A stretch of DNA of 39,006 nt, taken from contig DATLUQ010000057.1 of NCBI GenBank assembly GCA_035533015.1, forward strand, positions 1 to 39,006, read 5' to 3'. Source of the stretch: Gemmatimonadaceae bacterium (GTDB taxonomy: Bacteria; Gemmatimonadota; Gemmatimonadetes; Gemmatimonadales; Gemmatimonadaceae). Below the pieces are notes generated by a model that was not told the origin of the DNA, searched no databases, and saw only the letters and a list, made by a program, of their open reading frames with translations. The translations under genes were made by a program, and so were the position numbers. Of the stretch, positions 16,575 to 25,644 are shown piece by piece (the first letter of the stretch is position 1; every line of letters begins with the position of its first letter).

Positions 16575-18935
16575 ATGTTCGCTCTCGTCGCCGCGGCCGC
16601 ATTGGCATTCCAGGTGCAGGTCCAGACCGCCAAGGACACGGTCGCAAAGAAGGACGTCAACATCAGCATTGGCGTCGGCGCGGAGGCCCACGGCGGCGCG
16701 CCGCGCCGCATTCCACTCACGCCGGAGCTGCTGCGTACGGCGTTCCACGACTCGGCGGCCCGCACGCTGCTGCTGCGGGCTCGCGCGGCGCGACTCCGGC
16801 AGGATTCGGCGCTTGTGGCCTACGACGCGATGTCGTACCAGCGCATCTCGGCGGGGCTCGGCATCGGGGCATTCGGCCGCGACCGGTTGATGTTCCGGCG
16901 CGAGGACGTGGCGCGGGTCCGCTGGCAGCGCGGCGTGGGTGCGTGGGTGGAGCTCAAAGGCGCGCGCACCGCCATTCCCATCGCGCCGGCCGACGCTCAG
17001 GACTCGGCCGGTCGCGACATGAACTTCGACGACGACGCGGCCATCCCGTACTTCCCGGGGTACGAGTCGCTCTGGATCGGCGGCGGCGTGGCCAAGGCGC
17101 AGGTTGATGAGCGCGAGATCGTCCATCCGCTCGCCGAGGGCGCCGAGGCGTACTACACGTACGCAACGGGGGACTCGATGAGTCTCCGCCTGCCCGACGG
17201 CGCGGCGATCCATCTGCGCGAACTCAAGGTGCGCCCCCGCCAGCCGAGGTGGAACGTGGTGGTCGGTTCGCTCTGGTTCGACGTGGCCACGGGCCAGCTG
17301 GTACGTGCCGCGTTCCGGCTCGCCGTGCCCATGGACATCTGGGCAGTGGCCGACGAGGAGGCCAACCAAGCGGGCGATAGCGCTGGCACGGAGCCCGTTC
17401 CCGCCTGGGTTAAAGGGATGCTATCGCCGATGAAGGCCGAGGTGACGGCGGTGGCCATCGAATACGGACTCTACAATGGCCGGTTCTGGCTGCCGCGGCT
17501 GCAGAGCGCCGAGGGCGACGCACAGGTCAGCTTCATGCGCGTACCGTTCAGTGTGGAGCAGAGCTACACCTATTCGTCGGTCAACGGGCGCGACTCATTG
17601 CCGCACATTGCCGTGGCGTCGGCCGCGATTCCGGATTCGCTGCCAGAGGCGGTCAAGGATTCGATCCGCGAGGCGCGGCGCGACGCGCGACGCGCCGCGC
17701 GGGATTCGGTTCGGCGGGGCCTCAAACCGCCGCCCGTGGCGGTGTGTGACACGGGCAAGGTCTACACGCGCACGTCCTACCGCTACAACGACGCGCGGCT
17801 CCCGGTGGCGTACCAGGTGCCGTGTGATCAGGCGCAACTGGCCTCGTCTCCGCTGCTGCCGAAATCCATCTACGATCCGGGCGAGGCGATCTTCGGGTCC
17901 GAGGAACGCGACGCGCTCATCGCCCAGGCCCTCTCTCTCTCGGCGCAGGCGCAGTTCGGCCCCCTGCCGCCCACGTTCCACACCGGCCTCGACATGATGC
18001 GGTTCAACCGGATCGAAGGACTCTCGTTCGGCGGCCGTGTGGACGAGCAGTTCGGGGCCGGCTACGCGGGGTCGCTCCTCGGGCGCATTGGCATCGCCGA
18101 TCGCGAGCCGAACGTGGAACTGAACGTCGCGCGAAGCAATGGTGCGCAAACCATCGGCGTCACCGCGTACAACCGGCTCGTGGCCGCGGGTGATTGGGGG
18201 AACCCCCTGAGTTTTGGCAGCTCGGTTTCGGCGCTGTTGTTCGGACGCGACGAAGGCTTCTACTATCGCGCGTCGGGCGTGGAGCTCACCGGCACGAACA
18301 CCCGCGGGCTCAACTACGACTGGCGGTTGTTCGCCGAGGGCGAACGCAGCGCGGCGGTGGAGAACCAATGGTCGCTTGGCGCTCGGTTCATGCCGAATAT
18401 CGTGGCGCGCCGCGGGACGTACGCCGGCGGCGCGCTGCACGTCCGCGGCAGCTACGGCGAGGACCCGGGGGGCTTCCGCGTGCTATCCGATCTCCGGCTC
18501 GAGGCGGCGGGGGGTGATTCGACCTACGGACGCGGGTCGGCGGAGTTCACCGTCTCCGATGGGTTCGGGCCGCTCGCCGGCGCGGTCACGCTCTCCGGCG
18601 GAAGTTCGGTTGGGGCGCTACCCGCGCAGCGGCTCTGGTACCTGGGCGGTGCGCAGACCGTGCGCGGCCAGCGCCCCGACACGCTGCAGCGTGGCAATGC
18701 CTACTGGCTCACACGCACCGAACTCGGGTTCAACCGCACGGGGGTGCGGCCGACCGTGTTCGGCGACCTGGGGTGGGCCGGCGATCGCACGAGGGTCAGC
18801 GACGTGGGGCGCCCGATGAGCGGCGTGGGCGCGGGCCTGAGTTTTCTGGATGGCCTGTTCCGGTTCGACGTTGCGCGCGGCCTGTACCCGCGCAAGGAGT
18901 GGCGGCTGGACCTGTACGTCGAAGCGCGTTTCTAG
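16575..18935 (+). CDS. Omp85-like outer membrane barrel protein
   Basis: A 786-residue predicted outer membrane protein. A short hydrophobic N-terminus (MFALVAAAALAFQ) is likely a minimal signal. Residues 30-350 form a beta-rich periplasmic part, followed by a charged helical linker of about 360-395 (EARRDARRAARDSVRRG). The C-terminal third looks like the D15/Omp85 barrel: alternating amphipathic strands, the LWYLGGAQTVRGQRPD segment that resembles the VRGY/F lid-loop motif, and a final strand ending in Phe (YVEARF), the usual outer-membrane assembly signal. It is not BamA, since no POTRA series is evident and the neighbours are wrong. It could be a TamA-, FhaC- or patatin-associated-type barrel. 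Function unknown; no clear ribosome site precedes the ATG. Confidence 0.72.
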   Translation: MFALVAAAALAFQVQVQTAKDTVAKKDVNISIGVGAEAHGGAPRRIPLTPELLRTAFHDSAARTLLLRARAARLRQDSALVAYDAMSYQRISAGLGIGAFGRDRLMFRREDVARVRWQRGVGAWVELKGARTAIPIAPADAQDSAGRDMNFDDDAAIPYFPGYESLWIGGGVAKAQVDEREIVHPLAEGAEAYYTYATGDSMSLRLPDGAAIHLRELKVRPRQPRWNVVVGSLWFDVATGQLVRAAFRLAVPMDIWAVADEEANQAGDSAGTEPVPAWVKGMLSPMKAEVTAVAIEYGLYNGRFWLPRLQSAEGDAQVSFMRVPFSVEQSYTYSSVNGRDSLPHIAVASAAIPDSLPEAVKDSIREARRDARRAARDSVRRGLKPPPVAVCDTGKVYTRTSYRYNDARLPVAYQVPCDQAQLASSPLLPKSIYDPGEAIFGSEERDALIAQALSLSAQAQFGPLPPTFHTGLDMMRFNRIEGLSFGGRVDEQFGAGYAGSLLGRIGIADREPNVELNVARSNGAQTIGVTAYNRLVAAGDWGNPLSFGSSVSALLFGRDEGFYYRASGVELTGTNTRGLNYDWRLFAEGERSAAVENQWSLGARFMPNIVARRGTYAGGALHVRGSYGEDPGGFRVLSDLRLEAAGGDSTYGRGSAEFTVSDGFGPLAGAVTLSGGSSVGALPAQRLWYLGGAQTVRGQRPDTLQRGNAYWLTRTELGFNRTGVRPTVFGDLGWAGDRTRVSDVGRPMSGVGAGLSFLDGLFRFDVARGLYPRKEWRLDLYVEARF

Positions 18936-18941
18936 CGGTTT

Positions 18942-18957
18942 CGCGGCCCTTTCCGCG
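18942..18957 (+). terminator. Short stem-loop after the Omp85-like gene
   Basis: CGCGG-CCCTTT-CCGCG, five perfect pairs with a six-base loop, begins 6 bases after the stop codon. It is short and lacks a T-run, so it is only a weak terminator candidate. Confidence 0.3.
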
Positions 18958-19012
18958 CCGTGTGGAGCTCCCGGTTCCTGGTTCCACGGGGGCTGACGAC
19001 GGGGGCGTCCGC

Positions 19013-19130
19013 CTCTTGCGAATCGACGAAATTGGGGCAATCCGCAAGAGCCCGGGGCGAGACGGGTGCCCCCGAGTCCGGTTAACCGATTGATCAGGCA
19101 CCCTTTGTGCACCACTTTGGTGGTGGCACG
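19013..19130 (+). promoter_or_regulatory. Structured 5' leader of the diguanylate cyclase gene
   Basis: This 118-base non-coding stretch holds four consecutive symmetrical elements: CTCTTGCG/CGCAAGAG (19013-19020 with 19043-19050), GGGGC/GCCCC (19054-19058 with 19068-19072), the palindrome CGGTTAACCG (19079-19088), and a nine-pair hairpin with one bulged G (19107-19115 with 19120-19129) whose 3' arm contains the only ribosome-site-like bases (GGTGG) before the ATG at 19131. This is the layout of a translation-controlling leader RNA. It does not match the GEMM c-di-GMP riboswitch or any other class I know. Folding and function are inferred. Confidence 0.38.
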
Positions 19131-20459
19131 ATGATCGCATCGGTAACCCACCGTGAACCCGCGCGCACGAACGCCGCGGGTGTATGGCCGAAGCCGGCCC
19201 TCGCTCCCCCTCGTCACGTGAACCAAGATCCGGAAGTCCGTGCCCGCTTCTTTGCCGAGACCCTGCGATGGCAGAGCCGCATCCGGCTGGGTGTCGCGCT
19301 GGTGGTGGGCGTGGCGGCGTTCCTGCTGTTGCAGACCGGGACCACGGGGCGTTCGGTGGACCCCCTCGTCGGCGCGCTCCTCGCGTACGGGGTGATCGTC
19401 GGCGCGGTCGTGGTCGTGGCGGGGAGGCGCGGGAGCGTGGGCAGCTGGGCGGTGACGGCGACCGTCGTCGCCGACATCGGCTATCTGTTCGCGGTGACGC
19501 TGCTCGTGTCGGCTCCAGCATATTATCAAAGAATATTGATACTCTCGTTCGTCACGCTGCACCTCGCCGATCTCTACTTCGGCCGGGGGCAGGCGGTGGT
19601 GGCCCTGGTCACCGTGGTGCTGGGCTACCTGGTGCTGGTGTCGGTGGCGATTGCCGGTCACGCCCCGCTCGCGTGGTCCGAGGAGCTGTGGTCGGTGGCG
19701 GCATTCACGGTCGTGGCGGCCGCCTTCCTCCTCCAGTATGGCGACTGGAATCGGCGGCTCGGCGCGATCGTGCGACTGCTCGAGCGGGTCGAGGAGGGCG
19801 AGTTTGCGGCTCCGTACGACATCGAAGCCGACCTGCATCCCGATGCGGTCACGATGGTCGGCGCGGCCTACAACCGGGTGCGCGAACAGATATCGAGCAT
19901 GGTGCTCACCGACGTGCTCACCGGCTGTCTGAACCGCCGCGGATTCGAGCAGGAACTGGCCCGCGAGATCGCGCGCGCGACCCGTGCCGGCAGTGAGTTC
20001 TCGCTCCTTGGCCTCGACCTCGACTACTTCAAGACGGTGAACGATACGTGCGGACACCTGGCCGGCGATGCCGTGCTGCGCGAGGTCGGGGCCCTGCTCA
20101 AGCACTCGCGACGAGCCGGCGACGTGGTGGCCCGGACGGGGGGCGAGGAATTCTCGATGATTCTTCCCGACACATCGGCGGTCGGGGCGCACCAGGTGGC
20201 GTCGCGGCTCTGCGAGGCCGTGCGCGCGCACGAGTTCCTGGCCACGCAAAAGCCCCTCCGGCTCTCCGTGAGCATTGGCGTGGTCTCCTCAGGCACCGAC
20301 CTCCACGACGAGGTCGTGGAGGAGGTCAAACGGCGTGCCGACGACGCGCTGTACCACGCCAAACGGAGCGGTCGTAACTGCGTGTGCGCCTGGACGCCGG
20401 CGCTGGCCAGCCGCCCATTGGGACGCAGCACCGAATCCTTGCGCGTGATCGGTTCGTAG
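19131..20459 (+). CDS. Membrane diguanylate cyclase (GGDEF domain)
   Basis: Makes cyclic di-GMP from two GTP. The 442-residue protein has about six membrane helices (residues 50-205), a short HAMP-like linker (LLERVEEGEF...), and a complete GGDEF domain from about 260. The active loop is GGEEF at 337-341. RAGD at 328-331 lies exactly five residues ahead, the RxxD inhibitory site, so product feedback is expected. DLDYFKTVND (metal and substrate binding) is intact. The N-terminal sensor is an unclassified multi-helix membrane domain. A GTG at 19107 would add 8 residues, but it sits inside the leader hairpin. Codons 19521-19541 are a run of very rare codons (TAT TAT CAA AGA ATA TTG ATA). Confidence 0.92.
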   Translation: MIASVTHREPARTNAAGVWPKPALAPPRHVNQDPEVRARFFAETLRWQSRIRLGVALVVGVAAFLLLQTGTTGRSVDPLVGALLAYGVIVGAVVVVAGRRGSVGSWAVTATVVADIGYLFAVTLLVSAPAYYQRILILSFVTLHLADLYFGRGQAVVALVTVVLGYLVLVSVAIAGHAPLAWSEELWSVAAFTVVAAAFLLQYGDWNRRLGAIVRLLERVEEGEFAAPYDIEADLHPDAVTMVGAAYNRVREQISSMVLTDVLTGCLNRRGFEQELAREIARATRAGSEFSLLGLDLDYFKTVNDTCGHLAGDAVLREVGALLKHSRRAGDVVARTGGEEFSMILPDTSAVGAHQVASRLCEAVRAHEFLATQKPLRLSVSIGVVSSGTDLHDEVVEEVKRRADDALYHAKRSGRNCVCAWTPALASRPLGRSTESLRVIGS

Positions 20460-20496
20460 GGCTGGGCACCCTTCTGCGCCCTCCATTCCGGCGGCC

Positions 20497-21738
20497 ATGG
20501 CTTCTCCCTCCCTGACATCCACGCGCGTGGGTTTCGCCGCCCTGCGCGCGAATCCGCTCCGAACGTTCCTGTCGACGCTCGGTGTGATCATGGGCGTGGC
20601 GGCGCTGGTCTCCGTGTTGTCGCTGGGCGACGGTATGGAACACTTCGCGCGTACACAGATCGACCGAACCTCCGACCTGCAATTCATCCAGGTGAATCCG
20701 GTGACCACGCGTGAGGTGGATGGGCAGTCGTTTCCCCGCCCCGACGTGCGCCTGTTCACCGTGGACGACGTCGCCGGTCTCCAGTCGCGGTTAGCAGTGC
20801 CGGCGCAGGTGACGGTGGTCGTGCGGGCAGGGGCGCTCGTGTCGCGCCCACCCGGTCGTCCGCGGGGAGTCGTCGTGTTCGGCGCGACGCCGGCCCTGGC
20901 CGCGATGCGCGGGCTCCATGCGCGGGCCGGCCGGTTCTTCGACGAGGCCGAGACGCGCGCCGGCGCACCGGTCGTGGTGCTGTCGAACGCACTGGCCGCA
21001 GCGCTCGCTGCACCGGCGGCGGGGGTGTCGCTCGTCGATTCCACGGTGCTCGTGCAGGGCCAACCGCGGCGGGTGGTGGGAGTGCTGGCACCGGGCCAGG
21101 ACTCCACCGCGCTGCAGGCATTCGTGCCCATCACGGGAGCGGTCGCGGCGATGCTTCCATCGACGACGGTGCGGGCGCCGATGTTGCTCATCCACGTGGA
21201 TAGTGTAAACCAGGTGGACTCGGCGCGGGCGGTGGTGGAACGGTGGCTGGCTGCCGGCGACCCGGCGTGGAAGGACCGGGTGCGCGTGGTCACCAACGAA
21301 TACCGGCTGGGCCAGGTGCAGCAGGGTCTGCTGCTGTTCAAGCTGCTGATGGGTGCGCTCACCGGGATCTCCCTGCTCGTGGGCGGCATCGGCATCATGA
21401 ACGTGCTGCTGGCGAGCGTGGCCGAGCGGACGCGGGAGATCGGCATCCGGCGCGCGGCCGGCGCGCGCCGGCGGGAGATCATGACCCAGTTCCTCGCCGA
21501 GTCGGTGGCCATCACCAGCACCGGTGCCGTGGTCGGTGCGGTGTTCGGGGTGGCGGCGGCGTACACGGTTACGGCCGTCATGCGCGCGCGCACACGGGCG
21601 ACCGTGTACGCGGGGCTCTCGTGGAGCACGCTGGCCGTGGCCGCGCTCGCCGCGCTCGTCGTAGGCATCGGATTCGGACTGTATCCGGCCCTCAAGGCGG
21701 CCCGGCTGTCACCCATCGACGCCATTCGGCACGAATAG
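20497..21738 (+). CDS. MacB-type ABC transporter permease, orphan
   Basis: A 413-residue inner-membrane permease of the MacB/FtsX family, which uses mechanotransmission to drive lipoprotein, peptide or drug traffic across the periplasm. The architecture is complete: TM1 near residues 20-42 (FLSTLGVIMGVAALVSVLSL), a periplasmic MacB-type core domain of about 45-280, then the FtsX block with three helices. The cytoplasmic coupling motif ERTREIGIRRAAGARRREIMTQF is present. No ATPase or adaptor gene is next to it, so it must borrow a nucleotide-binding subunit from elsewhere. It starts 37 bases after the cyclase gene. The substrate is unknown. Confidence 0.85.
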   Translation: MASPSLTSTRVGFAALRANPLRTFLSTLGVIMGVAALVSVLSLGDGMEHFARTQIDRTSDLQFIQVNPVTTREVDGQSFPRPDVRLFTVDDVAGLQSRLAVPAQVTVVVRAGALVSRPPGRPRGVVVFGATPALAAMRGLHARAGRFFDEAETRAGAPVVVLSNALAAALAAPAAGVSLVDSTVLVQGQPRRVVGVLAPGQDSTALQAFVPITGAVAAMLPSTTVRAPMLLIHVDSVNQVDSARAVVERWLAAGDPAWKDRVRVVTNEYRLGQVQQGLLLFKLLMGALTGISLLVGGIGIMNVLLASVAERTREIGIRRAAGARRREIMTQFLAESVAITSTGAVVGAVFGVAAAYTVTAVMRARTRATVYAGLSWSTLAVAALAALVVGIGFGLYPALKAARLSPIDAIRHE

Positions 21739-21782
21739 CGCGCCGTTTACTTTCTCATGTGGCGGGCACAGGTTGTACGCCG

Positions 21783-22373
21783 ATGCCCTCCGCCCCCTCG
21801 CCCGGTTCGTTGTCATCGCTCACGCGCTGCGCGTGGGCGACCACGCCGCTCGGGATCGCGTACCACGACGCGGAATGGGGAGTGCCCGTGCATGACGACC
21901 GGATCCTGTTCGAATTCCTGGTGCTCGAGGGCGCGCAGGCAGGCCTGAGTTGGGAGACGATCCTGCGCAAGCGCGAAGCATACCGCGCTTCGTTCGCTCA
22001 GTTCGATGCGGCGACGGTTGCCCGATTCACACCCGCCCGAGTGGAACGGCTGCTGGGCAACCCCGGGATCGTGCGCAACCGGCTGAAGATCGAGAGCACC
22101 GTGTCGAACGCCCGGGCGCTGCTCGCCGTGCAACGCGAATTCGGGAGTTTCGATGCCTACGTCTGGCGATTCGTCGAAGGAACACCCATCGTGAACCGGC
22201 GCCGCTCCATACGCGACGTGCCCGCCCGTACCGCTCGGTCGGATGCCCTGAGCCGGGACCTCAAGGCGCGCGGCTTCCGATTCGTGGGCTCCACGATCTG
22301 CTACGCGTTCATGCAGGCCGTCGGCCTCGTGAACGACCACCTCGTCACCTGCTTCCGGTATTCGTCCACGTGA
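21783..22373 (+). CDS. tag: DNA-3-methyladenine glycosylase I
   Basis: Excises 3-methyladenine from alkylated DNA, the first step of base-excision repair. The 196-residue product matches E. coli Tag from end to end. The zinc snap is complete: Cys16 (TRCAW), His28 (AYHDAEWG), His186 and Cys190 (VNDHLVTC). The base-recognition Glu49 lies in LEGAQAGLSW, and the helix-hairpin region and FVGSTICYAFMQAVGLVNDH are conserved. It carries about 12 extra residues before the usual N-terminus. Its stop overlaps the GTG of the next gene by four bases, so the two are translationally coupled although their functions seem unrelated. Confidence 0.95.
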   Translation: MPSAPSPGSLSSLTRCAWATTPLGIAYHDAEWGVPVHDDRILFEFLVLEGAQAGLSWETILRKREAYRASFAQFDAATVARFTPARVERLLGNPGIVRNRLKIESTVSNARALLAVQREFGSFDAYVWRFVEGTPIVNRRRSIRDVPARTARSDALSRDLKARGFRFVGSTICYAFMQAVGLVNDHLVTCFRYSST

Positions 22374-23932
22374 CCGACAGCGACCGGATCGTGATTCCCG
22401 CGGAGACCACGGTGGCGATCATCGCGCTCATCGTCGGGGTGATCACGCTGAACTACCTGCCCGTAGGCGGGTTCTACGACGACGGCCTCTACACGATCCT
22501 CGCCAAATCGCTGGCCACGGGGCAGGGCTACCGGTTCCTCAATCTGCCGGGCATGCCAGCGGCGGTGCACTATCCGCCAGGCTACCCCCTGATGCTCGCG
22601 CTGTTCTGGAAGATCGCCCCGGCGTTTCCGGCCAATCTCGTCTGGTTCAAGCTGCTCAATGTGGTGCTGCTGGGGGTGATCGCGTGGGTGACGTGTCGGT
22701 ACGCCGTCCGCGTGCTCATGCTCTCCCCGGGCACGGCATTTCTGGGCACGCTCCTCGGCACGGTGACGATTCCGATCCTCGTACTCACGAACATGCTGGT
22801 GTCGGAGCCGTTCTTCCTCGCGCTGTTGATCCCGGCGTTGATTCTGGGCGAGGAGATGGCGCGGCACGAGCCGGAGCGGCGTGAAGCCGTGTGGCTGGGA
22901 TTCCTGAGCGGTGCCGTGGTGATGGTCCGCTCGATCGGTGTCATGCTTATCATCGCCGTGGTGGTCGTCTGGCTGGCCAAGCGGGCGCGCCGCGCCGTCG
23001 CCTGGTATCTCGGCGCCGCGTTGTTCGTGATGTCGCCCTGGCTGCTGTACTCCGCGCTGCACGCCCACGATGTGCCGCCGGTGCTCCAGGGTGCCTACGG
23101 CAGCTACACGGGTTGGTTCATGGGGGGGCTCCACGCCGGAGGGCTGCCGTTTCTCGTGGCGACGATACGCGTGAACGTGCATCGGCTGGGCGTAGGCGTG
23201 GCCACGTCGTTCGAGTACGCGCCGTCCGCGGCGATTGCCGCGATCACGATGCTCGCGCTGACCTTCATGTTCGGCTACGGAGCGTGGCGCGCCCGCCGCC
23301 GCGCGCCGGTGACCCTGGTGTTCCTGGCGCTCTACCTGGGACTGGTGATCGCCTGGCCCGACCAGCCGCTGCGGTTCGCGTGGGCGGTCTGGCCGGTGCT
23401 CATGGTGATGCTGCTCGTGCCGCTGGAAGCATTACGGTCGCCGGCCGCGCCGCGGTCGCTGCGCATCGGCATTGGAGTAGCGGCCCTGTGCCTCGTACCC
23501 GGCATGTTGCGCTACAACGTGCGTGGATATGCCGGCAGCTGGTGGGCGAACATTCCCCGGACGATGACCGATCGCGCGCAGCCGGCGATTCGCTGGGTGC
23601 GCGTACACACGCGTCGTGGAGATGTCGTGGCTGCCGAGTCCGAGCCGATGGTCTATCTGTACGCGGAGCGCGAAGCGGTGCCGGTGGCGACGTTCACGGC
23701 CTTGCAGTACCTGCGCAATCGGACGTCGCAGGAAAACGCCGAAGACCTGCGTCAGATCATACAGGCGTCGCAAGCACGCTACGTGCTCGTGCAGTCGCCG
23801 GGCGAACTCGATGCGGCACGGACGCTGGCCGCGCAGCCGGGTGCGAACCCAGAGCTCACACTGACCGACAGCACGGGCGGTCTGTACGTGTTCGCGGTGG
23901 GGGTTCCGCGTGCCGATTCAACGCATCACTGA
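22370..23932 (+). CDS. GT39/ArnT-like membrane glycosyltransferase
   Basis: A 520-residue protein with about ten to twelve membrane helices, like lipid-carrier-dependent glycosyltransferases (GT39, GT83 or PMT fold). After TM1, the first external loop carries GGFYDDGLYTILAKSLATGQ and, further on, VHYPPGYPLML. This is the D-D...Y-PPG-P arrangement seen in ArnT-type enzymes, where the acidic residues are catalytic. The C-terminal 110 residues form a soluble periplasmic domain. It likely transfers a sugar from a polyprenyl phosphate to a glycan, lipid or protein. It starts at a GTG overlapping the tag stop codon. It converges with, and overlaps by 15 bases, the O-antigen-ligase-like gene. Confidence 0.8.
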   Translation: MTDSDRIVIPAETTVAIIALIVGVITLNYLPVGGFYDDGLYTILAKSLATGQGYRFLNLPGMPAAVHYPPGYPLMLALFWKIAPAFPANLVWFKLLNVVLLGVIAWVTCRYAVRVLMLSPGTAFLGTLLGTVTIPILVLTNMLVSEPFFLALLIPALILGEEMARHEPERREAVWLGFLSGAVVMVRSIGVMLIIAVVVVWLAKRARRAVAWYLGAALFVMSPWLLYSALHAHDVPPVLQGAYGSYTGWFMGGLHAGGLPFLVATIRVNVHRLGVGVATSFEYAPSAAIAAITMLALTFMFGYGAWRARRRAPVTLVFLALYLGLVIAWPDQPLRFAWAVWPVLMVMLLVPLEALRSPAAPRSLRIGIGVAALCLVPGMLRYNVRGYAGSWWANIPRTMTDRAQPAIRWVRVHTRRGDVVAAESEPMVYLYAEREAVPVATFTALQYLRNRTSQENAEDLRQIIQASQARYVLVQSPGELDAARTLAAQPGANPELTLTDSTGGLYVFAVGVPRADSTHH

Positions 23933-25552
23933 GCGCCGGCATTCGGCGAGCAGCCGGCGCGGCGCCGGCGCGTACGGAAACAGGGCCAGCGCCGCGGTCG
24001 CGTGGCTGCGCGCGAGGTCGCAGCGTCCGCGGGCCTGCGCCGCCTCGGCCAACCGCATCCAGATCCGGTAGCTGCCAGGATCCTCGTGCGCGGCCGCCGT
24101 CAGCGCGCCGTGCTCATACTGGCGCATCGCGTCGAGCATGCCCGCGCTACGGACCGACGCGGCGACGCCCGCCAGCACGAGGCACGACAGGAGCGCCGCG
24201 CGCATGCGGCCCGATACGGCCAGGGACCGCCGTTCCGGCGGGCTGCGGAGCGCACCGAATGCCGCGAACGCGATCAGCGCCGGCGCGGGCAGCAAGAGCA
24301 CGGCATCGAACATACCCACGATGCCGGTAGCGATCACGGCGCCGGCCAACGCGAGCCCCCGGAGATACCCTTCGAGGTCGCGTGCACGGAACATCTGTCG
24401 GCCGGCGTCGGCGAGCAACCCTAGCAGGGCGAGCGCCAGCAGCGCCACCGCCGGGATCCCGCGCTCCGAGATGAACGCCATCCAGTCGCTGCTCGGCCAC
24501 GGATTCGCAGTCATCCCCGTTTCGTCGTCGAGCGACGGATCGCTGCGCTTCACGATCGCCGGATACTCCACCGCCCAATTGCCCGGACCCACACCCAGCA
24601 AGGGGTGATGCAGCGCCAGTTTGAGCGTGTTCGTGTACTGCACCAGGCGGCCCCGGCCACTTCCCTGGGAGAAGTCGGCCATGTTCTTCACGGAATCGAG
24701 ATAGGGCGACTTGCTCCGCCACGACAGCGAATTGGGCAGGAACACCGCGGCGGTTACACTGCCCGCAACAACGATTGCGATCAGCGCCAGGCGGCGCCGC
24801 ATGCCGGTCACCTGCCACCGCGCGCGGGCGCGCCACACGCCGGGCAGGAGCACGATCACGCACGCCGCCAAGGCGATCCACGCCGCGCGCGTACGCGACA
24901 ATACCAGCACCCCGGACACGAGGGCCAGCGCGAGCGTGGCCATCACGCTGGAGAACCGCCGCCGCGCCCCGACCGCCGCCACGACCAGCAGTGGCGCGGC
25001 GATCGCGGCGAGATGGGCCACGAAGTTCCGGTTGCCGAGTGTCCCGCCGGGCGCGCGGTTGGCGCTGAAAAACGTCGAATCCACGCCGTATGCCTGGAGC
25101 AGCGACGTCGCCGCCACCATGAGCACCGTCAGCACGAGCGCGCCCACCACAGCCCGTTCGCGCGCCGGCTGCCCGGCAGCGATCGCGGTGGCACTCCAGA
25201 ACACCACGAGGCTCGACCAGGTAACGGCCAACGACCGTTCGGCGAGCCAATGATTGGTCGTGAAGACCGCCGACACCGCGCTCAGGGCCAGAAAGAGCGC
25301 GAGCAACAGGTCCACGCCGGAATACCCCAGGCGCCGGCGTCGCCAGAGGGCCAGCGGCCCCAGGCAGAGCGCCGCGAGATGCAGCGCCAGTTCCTTGGGC
25401 ACGAAGAACCGGTCGAGGTCGAACGACTTGTACGGGGACGCGACCAGCCCCACTGCGAGCGCGCCCAGTCCGATCAGGACGATGGCAGCCCGAGCGGCAG
25501 ACGGCGCACCGGAGTCCGGGGACGAAGGGAGGGTGGAGGTCGTGGATGCCAT
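23918..25552 (-). CDS. O-antigen ligase (Wzy/WaaL)-like membrane protein
   Basis: Polytopic membrane protein of about 544 residues with roughly eleven to twelve helices. It has the large external loop and LGVGPGNWAVEYP motif typical of the Wzy_C/O-antigen-ligase superfamily, whose members polymerise or ligate glycans onto lipid carriers at the periplasmic face. LVLSRTRAAWIALAAC is the other conserved stretch. The last 70 residues resemble a TPR pair (YRIWMRLAEAAQARGRCDLARSHATAALALFP), common in this family. The start is uncertain: ATG 25552 is used because the first membrane helix follows soon, while ATG 25588 would add 12 residues. Paired convergently with the GT39-like gene, it may belong to the same surface-glycan pathway. 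Confidence 0.8.
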   Translation of the reverse strand: MASTTSTLPSSPDSGAPSAARAAIVLIGLGALAVGLVASPYKSFDLDRFFVPKELALHLAALCLGPLALWRRRRLGYSGVDLLLALFLALSAVSAVFTTNHWLAERSLAVTWSSLVVFWSATAIAAGQPARERAVVGALVLTVLMVAATSLLQAYGVDSTFFSANRAPGGTLGNRNFVAHLAAIAAPLLVVAAVGARRRFSSVMATLALALVSGVLVLSRTRAAWIALAACVIVLLPGVWRARARWQVTGMRRRLALIAIVVAGSVTAAVFLPNSLSWRSKSPYLDSVKNMADFSQGSGRGRLVQYTNTLKLALHHPLLGVGPGNWAVEYPAIVKRSDPSLDDETGMTANPWPSSDWMAFISERGIPAVALLALALLGLLADAGRQMFRARDLEGYLRGLALAGAVIATGIVGMFDAVLLLPAPALIAFAAFGALRSPPERRSLAVSGRMRAALLSCLVLAGVAASVRSAGMLDAMRQYEHGALTAAAHEDPGSYRIWMRLAEAAQARGRCDLARSHATAALALFPYAPAPRRLLAECRRSVMR

Positions 25553-25644
25553 GGCATGGCCGCGCCGGCGTTCTGCGGCGGACTTCATCAAAGTACATTG
25601 GACCGGGGCGGGCCGCACGGCCGCGCCACACTCGGAGGGACTTC

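Noticed and set aside
18936-19130. A GEMM-type cyclic di-GMP riboswitch before the diguanylate cyclase gene.
   Set aside because: The conserved GCAAA core and the tetraloop/receptor pair are missing; only generic hairpins are visible. It is kept as an unclassified structured leader.
19107-19131. GTG 19107 as start of the diguanylate cyclase.
   Set aside because: It lies within a strong hairpin without its own ribosome site and would add only a low-complexity MHHFGGGT leader; the ATG at 19131 is simpler.
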